Source: Schizochytrium sp. TIO01 (taxonomy: Eukaryota; Sar; Bigyra; Thraustochytrida; Thraustochytriidae). Taken from it: a stretch of DNA of 64,000 bases. This document shows, piece by piece, positions 12,651 to 22,800 of the stretch (position 1 is its first letter; each line of letters starts with the position of its first letter). A model generated the notes under the pieces. That model was not told the origin of the DNA, ran no database searches, and was given only the letters and a program-made list of their open reading frames with translations. Location: the NCBI GenBank assembly GCA_004764695.1, contig SMSO01000025.1, positions 47,102 to 111,101 of the forward strand, given 5' to 3'. The position numbers and the translations under genes are program-made.

Positions 12651-14950
12651 GTGTCCAAAAGGTCCTTGAGAAGATGGATGGATGGATGGGGTACTAGAGC
12701 ATGTAAAATTTCTTGGAAAGGCTTTCTCGGGAAAGAAGTTGTCCCTAAGCTATTGAATTACGGCCTTCGAGAAGATATAGTGGCGACTGCTTTCTCGAAT
12801 CTTTTCCATGCTGGCTGTGATACTTGCACATTCCTGCGACATCTTGGCCAAGGTGAGTACAAGACATTTCTGAGTATTTTGTGTCAGAAAGGCGTTCCTT
12901 TAGCTGCCTGTAACTTTCTATATCATGAGTATGATGGCGAGAGCAAGTTATCTGTGCGTACGAATCCGGCTGATATTGACCAACCTTCCTTCTTCAACAC
13001 GGACGGGCTTGACAAGGAGATTACTCGGAAGCTACAGCGAGCATGAGCCAATTATATCGAATGCAGACCAAAAGCTGCGGATGATGAGCAAGCGTGGCTT
13101 CGAAGCGTGTCGGGCGCTGAGGTCGTGAATCATGGAACTCGAAGACTGGATGAGGAAACAGGGTTTGTGGACTGGCCCAAAATGGCCGGGGCTGACAAGA
13201 TTGGGGTGCCAAAGGTGGCGTGGAAGAGTGAAGAGAAGTTTGATGTAGATATCTCCATGTACGAGGTCACCTTGCCACGTTCTCTTCCAGGAATGCTGAT
13301 TGACCTGGATCAAATATTTTATTCTTTAGAAATGAATATATTGGTCTCATGAAGGCGTGGTGGAAATATGAAAATTCATTCACTGTTGGCAATCCAGGGA
13401 TCTCAAAGTCTTGACACCTTTGGAAGTACTTAGTGGTGGTATCCAACCCTAATGTGTGGCGTGCTCTTGGTGAAGACGTCGCAATGCTTCCACAGCCACA
13501 AATGATCTTGTTCTGCCGAAACGGAGCAGCCGTCAGCGTTGATGCATTCTTCTTGTCGCTAGAGGCAGGTTCAAGACAAGTTTGTCGGGTTGAGAGGAAC
13601 ATCGCAATTAGTGTATCTGCGCTCAGGCCTATTTCTCATAATGGTAATGTACAAATGTTGTATGAGCCAGAGGCCTGGAGGCAGGAAGTACCTGCAGTTC
13701 GGAGAATACCATGCGTTGCTGCCTCTCCAGGTACGCAGCGCTACAAAGAGTTTTGTAAACAGTATGATGCAAAGAACAGTATGATGCAAAACAGCTTTAT
13801 ATGTCATGCCCGACACGGAATGAAGTACTTACGATGGGATCGAGTCTTGTATCTTTAGCTGAATGCTCGCACTTTACTCCAACAGAGATTCTCAAACGTA
13901 AGTCCAGTTTACGATTTGTGTTCACTCCAAGTTTGGATTTCGAACAGTATTCAAGAAAACATTCAAGACAAAGTTAGCAACATGAAAAAATCGGAGGTAT
14001 TCAAAAGCTCTAACAAGGCTCCGCCTCGAGACTCACTCACAAGAGGATCACTTGACGCACACGCTAGGCTCACTAGTAACTCCAGATGTAGACGTGGGGG
14101 ATTACTTCAACTTTAAACTTGCTCCTGCATTCGATGGTATTTTGCAACGACTGAGAGGAAAGGCTAATCCCGTCCCTATCGCCTATCGACGAGGCTCGTC
14201 GCAAGCTATACCTGATGAACTTGAGCCATCTCAAAGATCACGGTGACCCAATGTTGTTGGAAAAGTTAGTCGAGACCTATCTCATTTCAGGCAAAGGTTT
14301 AAAATGGCGGTGGTCGAAAGTGGAGAACAGAGGAGGAAGGGACAAGTGCCTTTTCAATCCGTTGATTTGTTAGAACCAGGGCAAGTGCAATACGCGCATC
14401 GTAGGCTGACAAGTGCAAGTGTAATTTGGAACCGCTTTTATGAAATCGTCTGAAATGGACGTTGGATATTTGTACAAGCCATTGGATCCAACATATCCAT
14501 TTCTTGATTTGTTCAGGGTAGAAAATAATGGAGGACTTTCAGATGGACTTGGCGGGCATCGTACTGTGCATGCTATACATTATTCCCCAAAATTTTGAAA
14601 TTAGTTTTAGTGCACGCAGTTTTGTAGTTTGTTACTGACTACGTGTTTACGGGGGTTTCGGATAGTTTAAAAGGTTTAAGTCCTTTTCCTCGTTTAAATA
14701 TATTTTATGATAATTTTCAAAGGCTTATTTCTTCTTTGAAAATAGGAATTCAACAAAATGCAAGTGTTGGTGCACACTGAATGACAGGCATCTTCAACCA
14801 AAAACTGCATATGAATCACTGCGAAGGAAGTTGGATCTTGGTCCTGGCGACCGTATGATTGTATATTTCGCAACACTTCCTAAATATGAGCAGAGCTATA
14901 TTAATGGTCCGAAATCAACGTTTTGGAAGAACGAGTTACCATAAAGCCCA
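12651..14950 (+). pseudogene. Decayed coding-like region, family not recognised
   Basis: Several consecutive plus-strand stretches read like protein but change frame or hit stops: 12651-13046 (with KISWKGFLGKEVVPKLLNYG), 13080-13352 (GFVDWPKMAGADKIGVPKV), 13433-13858 and 13590-13784 in different frames, 14052-14246 (VDVGDYFNFKLAPAFDGI) continuing in another frame to about 14370, and about 14750-14943 (YEQSYINGPKSTFWKNELP). I see no start-to-stop frame and no convincing set of introns joining them. A decayed gene or mobile or viral-type insertion is likely, but I do not recognise a diagnostic motif and assign no function. Confidence 0.35.
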
Positions 14951-15509
14951 CTTCATATCTTTCATGTTTTAAGAGCTCACCCTGAGTTCCAAAACCTGCA
15001 TTTTGAGGGGACATGAGCTCGCTAACATGTTTATCAAAACATAATCAGTGCATAGAGTTAGTAAAAGGCACCAATGCTACTTTCAAAGAAATCTCGTCAG
15101 AAAGTACATATTGTTCGCCAGAAGAATTAATGTTTGGATTTAGGAGATGAAGTCTATCATCTCAGTCTCTGAAGAACCTTTCACTATTGGCCATGAATGG
15201 AGAGATCAAAGGACAACTAGTTTCATGTAAAAACAATAGGAAACAGCATTTTTTTGTAAACTGAGAAATTCTCGAATTTTAGACTTGGATAACTCTTTCA
15301 GTCTTTCCATGGAACAAAGAAAGTACAAAGTTTCACTGTTCTTCTCGTTTCTCAACAACAACTGTCTTCATAATCTTTTGACTTCAAAAATTTCGAGTTG
15401 AAAAAGGCCCTAAAGTCATCCTCACGAATCGAACCCCCCAAAGACTAGCAAATAAAGCAAGAAAGGAAGAAACAAGAAAAAAGTAATGCGAATGCACTAT
15501 CCAAAAGTA
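14951..15509. other. Unassigned spacer
   Basis: Nothing recognisable. No frame of note on either strand and no clear repeat. Confidence 0.4.
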
Positions 15510-15745
15510 CATCGAGGTGGTATTTCCGTTGCCTTTTGAGGTTTGCATCGGTTGTATATTGCACGTCCAAAGTCAATTATATTTACACAATCTATCTTAT
15601 GATCATATGTGATATCGCCTAGAGCTAAATCTCCGTGAGCCACAGTCAGTGATAGATCGCAAGAAGCTCTCTGCGGTTTGGGAGCGCCAAAAATCCTCTA
15701 GTTTAGTCTTGGCCAGCATCTGTTGTTGAGATACTTGTACATTTC
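15510..15745 (-). pseudogene. Kinase-like remnant
   Basis: On the minus strand, near 15645 down to 15512, the frame reads VAHGDLALGDITYDHK and then IIDFGRAIY. These match the order of a protein-kinase catalytic loop (HGDL, followed four residues on by D in place of the usual N) and the metal-binding DFG about 20 residues later. Upstream, in another frame, comes a helical piece with LEDFWRSQTAESFL that fits the preceding kinase segment, so there is at least one frameshift. No complete N-lobe or start was found. I read it as a fragment of a kinase-fold gene; the subfamily is unknown. It could belong to the decayed region at 12.6-14.9 kb, which is on the other strand. Confidence 0.42.
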
Positions 15746-16336
15746 CCTATTCACCACGACAGAGATGAGCAAACCCTGGCGCTTCCTAAGCGTTCTGACC
15801 TACATGTTAATTTTACTATTTGAAGAAGCACGGTTGTTCTCTATAGCATCGCCACAAAACTATTATCTTCAACATCGTCATCATCACATACACACGGCAT
15901 CCCTAAGCTGAAAATATGACTTTGGCAATACGAGCTGATGTTGAGGTCTAAGGAAATGGGGTGAAAAATATTTGTGAGTCCAAGGGAGAAACTCAAAACA
16001 AAACATAGAAACATCAAGAAACAGTATGGTGCGACTGTTAGGCTCAGAAATTCTAGTGAAGATACAACAAAGTAAAGTCCTCAACCCGTTCCCAAACATA
16101 CCCACGACGTTGGGCTAGAGTCATGGCGAGGCAATTTATGAGGGTTCATACTCTGAGCATCAGGGCGATGTTAGGTTTATAGTTGTTTAGGTGCGTCTGG
16201 CATGCTTTAAAAGCTTTGCCTGCAAGAAGCAGAACTATTGCCTAAGTTACTTGTATCCTTGTAACTTAAAAATAATATATCCGCAAGGGCTTGATTAAAG
16301 CTAAGGTTTTTGCCCTGGCCATGCAAATATAGCCCT
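15746..16336. other. Spacer 3' of the dolichyl-diphosphatase gene
   Basis: No gene seen. Short frames on both strands have no domain. The stretch nearest 16336 would contain the 3' end of the minus-strand phosphatase transcript. Confidence 0.4.
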
Positions 16337-16957
16337 CTAGGTCATCTTGCTTTTATTCATTTCATTTGAGCTTTCGCTACCTTTTCCAAATAATGCCTCA
16401 AGGTAGCAACCAAGCCCTTGAGTCCAGACGAGATGCCATGCAACAGCCACGGATGCGCCAATGAGCCATCCCACAATAACTTGGTCTAGAGTATGGTACT
16501 CCAGATAGACACGGCTCCACCCTACAAGCAAACTCCCGACGAGCAAAGCAAAAGACAATGCTCGAGGGTACCGGAATTTCCCCAGTTGCTTTTGATTTTC
16601 CATAAGGGCAAAAACCGCTAGGAATGCCATAAATTGAGAGTGGTTACTAGGCATGCCATACTTGCCAAAATAAACTAGATGTTCCTTATCTGCAGGCCTC
16701 GGCATGCGCACCATATGCTTCAAAACCACGTTCACTACTACATTTCCGAGCTGACCAACAAACATGAAGACCAATTTGAGTGGAAACCCAAGCGCTACGC
16801 ACACAGAGACATACGACACCACTGCAAAGATAGGTGACAAAGTGCACAATGCCAACACGTGACCTAAGAGGTCCCCTTCATTGTAGTGCACCAACGTCAA
16901 CGAAAAGGGTATTTTGCTAACGGCAGCGTCCTCTATTACCACAGCATCCGGCGGCAT
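16337..16957 (-). CDS. DOLPP1: Dolichyl-diphosphatase (PAP2 family)
   Basis: A PAP2-type integral membrane phosphatase of the DOLPP1/CAX4 branch, which removes a phosphate from dolichyl diphosphate on the luminal side of the ER so the lipid can be reused in N-glycosylation. From the ATG at 16957 it is 206 residues, close to family length. All three PAP2 motifs are visible: K80-x6-R87P88, GMPSNHSQ at 101-108, and SRVYLEYHTLDQ at 148-159. About four hydrophobic segments surround them. The N-terminal LVHYNEGDLLGH is also typical of the subfamily. The open frame extends 18 codons upstream to a good acceptor (ccagactcag at about 17012), so a further 5' coding exon is possible; I could not join one in frame. 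The C-terminal tail is basic and polar. Confidence 0.88.
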   Translation of the reverse strand: MPPDAVVIEDAAVSKIPFSLTLVHYNEGDLLGHVLALCTLSPIFAVVSYVSVCVALGFPLKLVFMFVGQLGNVVVNVVLKHMVRMPRPADKEHLVYFGKYGMPSNHSQFMAFLAVFALMENQKQLGKFRYPRALSFALLVGSLLVGWSRVYLEYHTLDQVIVGWLIGASVAVAWHLVWTQGLGCYLEALFGKGSESSNEMNKSKMT

Positions 16958-17011
16958 CCTCTTTCTTGACGATGCTAAGTGCCCTGCTCTAGGATCCAAA
17001 TAAAACTTCAA

Positions 17012-18127
17012 CTGAGTCTGGTTGTTAAAAATTCCACTTCCCCTGGAAACACAGCCAGCGCTTCTAACCTGCTCATCAAGTTGAATATTGCGTTTGAAGG
17101 ATTTGGAGCAGCCGTCTCACGGGAAAAGTTGGAAAGCAACGTACTGAGTGCTATATTGGGTCTACTAATTACCAAACCTAATTAGAAGTATCAAGTGCTA
17201 CGTAGGTTTTACATACCAATCAGCAGTGAGTAAGGAATGCAGTCTTTTTGTTTACTCGAATACAACACGTCTCAGCCTGGGCTAAGCTAAGCCAATAACA
17301 ACCTGGTAACACCAGGCTAGATCTTCATTTTCGCCACCCAGCTTTCATTCAAACACAATTCGACCGTGTTTGCCGCTTTAGAGATTGATTCATCTCCAGT
17401 GCCTTAAGAGTAACGATTATCCTTATAATAAGTTTCTACTGTGAGCCGTCTGTTTATTTATTTATTATATCATGATGATAAATAAAACAATAAAATAAAA
17501 TCTTAGATAGTAAATTCCTTCAATCTTTTTGTTCTTGTTTGTTCCTTTTGTTCTTTCTGTATTCCAGACTCAAAGTTAGCTACCCGAATCCTAGTACCTC
17601 TAGTGATTCCCTCCTCGACAATCTTTTCTTTCTTTCCTTCAACTTCTGTCCAGCTCTCTTCAAACCCGGAGTGATATCTGTCTTCTTGCGGTGGGCTCGA
17701 ACGTCAACTCTGCGCAAGGGTCACCTTACGTACGCCCTTGCTCCGGCAACCTCCTCCCGCTGTGCGCAGTGAAGCCTTCAATCGCGGAACTGTTCTTTGC
17801 GAGGCCTGGAACCGGTGAACGGGCAGGAACGAGAAGGGGCTTTTCTTTTGGTGTCGCGGGGCGCAGCTCTTCTATTCGTAGGGTTTGGCCTTGCTTTATT
17901 TTCTTTGATTATAGACTCCTGTAGTTCCTGAGCAAACCATTGGAGGTCGTGAAGTGGTTGTGGAAAAACTATACACTGCGTGTGGCTATTGGATAATCAA
18001 TTAAAGGCATTCGAATATTTGGAGATCTTCATATCTGCTTAATACGTCTCGATATTTGCGTTACAGCTTGCTACATCGGGCCAGCACTTACTTGCTGTTG
18101 TCAAGTAAATACTTTTGAGGTTGGAGA
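17012..18127. other. Divergent promoter region between the phosphatase and TMEM65-GAF genes
   Basis: It contains a possible 5' exon of the minus-strand phosphatase (about 17012-17170), an AT-rich block at about 17450-17520, and open frames of 77 codons near 17540-17920 with no recognisable domain. It should hold promoters for both flanking genes. Confidence 0.4.
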
Positions 18128-19607
18128 ATGCTTGCAGCGACACATCCATTCTCACATGGAGTTAAAAGGTCTGCGTGGCATGCTGGAATATCATCTTTGA
18201 GAAATCGATCTAGCACAAAGAGCTGGGTCACACCGCCAGTATTAGTGTCTTTACCGAACAGCTCAAATGTGGCTTCTTGGATGCCTTTCAGAAGAGTGAT
18301 ACGTAGGAGGAAATGCACACAAGTGAATGCTTCTGCAGAACAGCAGGATGCCCTCAAAGATCTCTCCACACTTGTCGATGCAGACCCACACGCTCTACAG
18401 CGCCTTGGACGTGCCTTGAGTCATCGCACACTAACAAATCTACAGAAGGCTGTGCATGCTGAAGCTGAAGCAATGCAGAAACTTACGACGCCACGTCCTA
18501 CCAATAAGCAGCTTATGCTCGTTGCACTTGCCCCCATGCCTCTTTTTGTAGTGTTTGGCATCATTGATAATGGTACGTTTGTTCAAGATATTTGCACGCT
18601 CTTTGTATTTGCAGTGAAAAACTGACTTTTACACTTGACTTACATTCGCCACCACTTCGCTTTGGTTTGGGCCTTTTGTTTCGACATCAGCAATCATGAT
18701 CGTTGCCGGCGAATATTTCGATGCGACGCTGGGAGTTGCCTTTGGAATATCGACAATGGCTGCGGCAGGTTTAGGCAACCTTGTCAGTGATGTCTTAGGA
18801 CTTGGTGTTGGTGGCATGGTGGTAAGTTGAATGTGCCTCAATCCCGCGTGACTGCTGCAATGCGGAATGAACTAACATAGAGCGTGGCCATTTCAGGAAG
18901 AGCTTTTTGAAAAAATGGGGCTGGCCAAAGATCCTGGCCTGACCCGTGCCCAAGAGAGTCTCACGGTGGTACGCAAAGCCCGCCTGTCTGGTAATGCTGT
19001 TGGTGTTACAATTGGGTGCCTTATTGGAATGTTCCCTCTCTGGTTCATGGATTTTGATCAAATCGCTCGACGTAAGCACCAATCCAAACTAGACGAACTC
19101 TTTGAGGCTGTCATGGAATATGTAAACGAAGCCTTGCAAGCAGAGTCTGCGACTTTGTATATTGTTGATGTGGAGCACAACGAGCTTTGGACACGTGTAT
19201 CCGTTGGCAGTAACCGGGATTCGCGACGAATTCGCCTTCCCATGACAAAGGGTGTCATTGGTCATTGCGCCGTCACTGGGGATGTTGTAAATCAAAGTTT
19301 TCCTCAAACAGGTGGAAACGTACTTTGCACACCCGTTTTTGGACGCACGGGTGAAATTATTGGTGTAGTTCAAGTTCAAAATAAAAAGGATGGAGCTCGA
19401 TTTAGGGTCAAAGATGAGGTAGCTCTAGCAGCAATGTCTGCTCATATCAGTTGCGCCCTAGAAAGAGTAATAGTGGACGCAGACGCAGAGCGCGCATCAG
19501 AGCAAGACGAGCTATTGCGTGCGTTAAAGGCGAGCTTTGAACATCATAACCATCATTTACGGTTTGCCACTGAAAGAGCAGACGGAGGTCGCGTAGAGCT
19601 TTCATGA
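18128..19607 (+). CDS. TMEM65-like membrane domain fused to a C-terminal GAF domain
   Basis: Three exons: 18128-18572, 18691-18821, 18897-19607, with donors GTACGT and GTAAGT and acceptors ATCAG and TTCAG. They join in frame to 428 residues. The ATG at 18128 follows an in-frame TGA. Residues about 125-245 are the TMEM65 fold: membrane segments ending FGIIDN, then AIMIVAGEYFDATLGVAF, a Gly-rich stretch SDVLGLGVGG, and a last helix VGVTIGCLIGMFPLWF. The first splice falls inside the family's conserved DNAIMI sequence, which supports the intron. TMEM65 proteins are known in the mitochondrial inner membrane; the basic N-terminus fits mitochondrial import. Residues about 255-385 form a GAF domain (ATLYIVDVEHNELWTRVS, GVIGHCAVTGDVVN, CTPVFGRTGEIIGVVQVQNK), a small-molecule or redox sensing fold. 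The fusion suggests a ligand-gated membrane protein; the ligand is unknown. Confidence 0.87.
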
Positions 19608-19832
19608 TTAGATTCTTCCTGAACATCCTGCCTGCATCATATAGAGTGCAATATTTAAATTTATACACATTTTACTATTCAATACTCTCCCGTGCATTAA
19701 CCTAAACGGCAGAGCGTCGCTTTCTCGACTGCTTTGGCCTTATTTAAGATACAAATCATTTCTTTTCAAAACTAATGATGGAAATTTTGAATTGGAAAAA
19801 GAAGAAGAAAAATAGGTTTACTGATATACTGA

Positions 19833-22800
19833 TCAACCGCTAGTGTTGCCGTTTGTTAGTGCAGAGACATTAAATTTACGGATCACTGCTCCACTGCGAC
19901 GTCTACCGTGAAGTTTGGCTTTGCCATTGGAAGCGTCCATCCACTGCAGCATTGAAAGACTGGGCCCGTCTGTGTCACTACAACCACCATGGGAAAACTT
20001 GGAGCAGGCAATTCGCTCTAAGACCAATAGCCATGATGGGAGATCAAGAAGGCTAGTGGTGCTTGAATAAGCCAGTATTTCTTGATAGAGTTCTCTAAGC
20101 TGGCCTCGTCCCACCAGAGATGGCATGATATCAAAGTCGCTGCACATTTGCACAAGTGCATCCCACTCTATCCCTTCGCGAATTTGATGTACCATCGTTC
20201 GATGATCAAGGGAGGATCGCTGCTGGGCTCGAGGATCCCGTTCACGCTTTGCATACTGAGAAAACATATCTTTGAGAGGCTTGCGTTCACGCCGCCACAC
20301 CTTTGACTGGAGAAACTCACCTGCACTCTGTGGTCGGGCATTTTCATCATCGCTATCTACGTTCCGTTCGATGCTCGGGCTCGCATGAATCTCATATCCA
20401 TCTGCGCGGCCTGCATGAAGACCAATCTGTGCCTTAATCATAGTAGACGGTTGTTGATGCTCCTGACGCTGGTGCTGACTCAACGCATCCAATGAATGAG
20501 AAACTGGGGTCAGCTCTCGTTTGCGTAAGACTACTCCAAGCTTGTTGTTTACATAGCGAATGAAAGCCTCGTGCTGTAACAGAGACTCCATCCCATCTAC
20601 TGTGCCGCATGTGGATGATGCGCAGTGATCCAATACAGCTGCAAAGGCTACTGCATCCAACTTTCCTCGACGGCTAGACTGGTCAGCGAAGCTAGAGAAA
20701 ATGACGTCGCAATTGGCACGTGTGAAGCGATGAGGAAGAATTTCTGTCTTGCGTACAAAGTTGTACATGCTCGTAAAAGAAATGGCAGGTGGCGGGCCAT
20801 CGTCCGGTTGCAATGCTATGAAGATTTCACGCCAAGGTTCCTGTTCCATCAAATTACGTTTACCAGTACCCCCGGTAGATGGGCGCTGCACCTCGAGCCT
20901 CTTTGGAGTTTTAGGACCTGCTTGAGGTGAGCTATTAGAAAAGTTGCTTGTGCTGTTGTGTCCTTTTCTAAGCCCCGGCATCGATGCTGCAGAGGATGGT
21001 CGGATAGAATAATTCCTTGGGGATAAAGCTAACGGATTGCCAGCCAATGTGTGCTCAAGTCTTGCTACTTGAGTTTGCAGTTGCAAACGATCCCCCTCAG
21101 TGCGTTCCAGACGTTCCTCGAGGCGCGAACGCGACGCCGTGAGTGCCTTGATCACCATGCGATATTCAGTCTCCAACTGTGACTTGATAAGCTCTGTTCG
21201 GTGAGTTTGGTCCCTCGATGCTTCTTTCCTTTCGTCTGCAAGGGCAGTTTTCAAACGTTCAAGCTGCCCTCGAAGAGCATCAACTCCGTGCGGCCCGTTT
21301 TCCTCTTCACGTTCATTTTTCAGTTGTTCAATAATTTCTTCCTGAGTCTGGACTATAGAACATGCTTCTTCGTACTCGCGAGTCATATTTTCCAGTTTCT
21401 GTGCTGTGTTTTGAGCGTCAAGCTCTCTTGTATGTGTTCGATTTTCCATGTGAACAATCTCGTTTCGTAAAGCTTGACTCTCTGCACGGGACTGTCCAAG
21501 ATTTGTGCGTGTTATATCCAACTCACCCTCAAGATTCTTGATTCGATCGATTGCATTCTCTAACTCTGCAAACGTGCCATCGGAGTGCTTCTTATCCAAC
21601 CGAAGTGACGCGAGTTCGCCTTCGAGATTTGCTCGTTCATTGCGTTCTCGAGCGAGGGCGCGTCGAAGTTCTTCCAGTTCCTCTGTTTCAGGCAAGAGAC
21701 TAGTTTTTCTGGGTGAGATACAATCGCGATTCACTTCATCTGCAGCAAAATCAAGAGCCTCCTTCAGTGTAGCTACCTCTTCTTGTAGGGAAAGATTATT
21801 CTCTTCGAGGTCTTGGTTGACTTCAAGAAGACGTCTACCCTTCACGTTCGTGGTCCTCTTGATTTCGCTTGAGAACCACGATCTCCTCTTCAAGAGCTGT
21901 TGCATCAGCCCAGCTCTTTTGTAGGTTGTTCAACTGCTCCTCTAACTCTGCTGCTCTATCAGCTTTCGCTTGAATTTCCAAAAGCTTATTTTGTAAATCA
22001 TTCAAGTTCCCACGCAGATTTTGGTTCTCTCGTTCAAGTTGATGATTTTCCTTGTTTTGTTGCTCTTGTGTTTGCTTTAAGGTGAGTTGAAGGTTTGCTG
22101 ATGTAGCTTTAGCTTGGTTTTCAAGTCTTGAGAGCTGTTCAATTTTTGTCTGTGTTGAGGCAAACTCTTCTTCAAGCTTTCTGTACCGAGACTCCCATTC
22201 TTTGGCTTCGTAGCTCCCCTCCGTAGCCGCTGCAGATGCCTTTTCATTCGCCATAGCCAGCTCTGCTTCCAAGCGCTCGACAGACTCAGCCTTCGACCTC
22301 CACAAGGCGACACTCTGTTTCAAGGTCTCGCACTCGGTGCTAAGCTCCTTCTCAGCTGAACTGTGAGTATCTTGAACTGCCCTCAGCTTGTCATTGACAG
22401 TGTTTTGCTCACGTTCGAGATCATTCTCAGCCACGCGATACCTGTTCTGTGCCTCAAGAAGCTGCTCTTGCTTTTCGAGAAGCTCCTTTGCTTGCTTCAT
22501 GACAGTTTCTTCGAGGTTAGTAAGTTTGGCACGAGCCTCACCGAGCTCCTTCTTTGCTTCATCTTGACTTTGCTGCTGACTTGCTGTTGCTTTGGCTAGT
22601 TGTGTCCGAAGATCGTCGAGCCTTTGCGCCATTTCTTGAGATCTGTTATGGAGAAGACTCTGGGTGGACTCTGATTCCAAAAGCTTGGCCTTGAGGTCCT
22701 GCATATCACTAACTTGCGAAGTGTACTGAGACATAGCCTTTTCTTTCTCACATGTTACCAGTACTAACTTCTCCTCTGTATCTTTTAATTGTTGCTGAAG

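Noticed and set aside
21505-21924. Plus-strand frame of 139 codons rich in Ser and Arg
   Set aside because: It is the antisense shadow of the coiled-coil gene, whose Glu/Leu-rich codons read as Ser/Arg-rich on the other strand.
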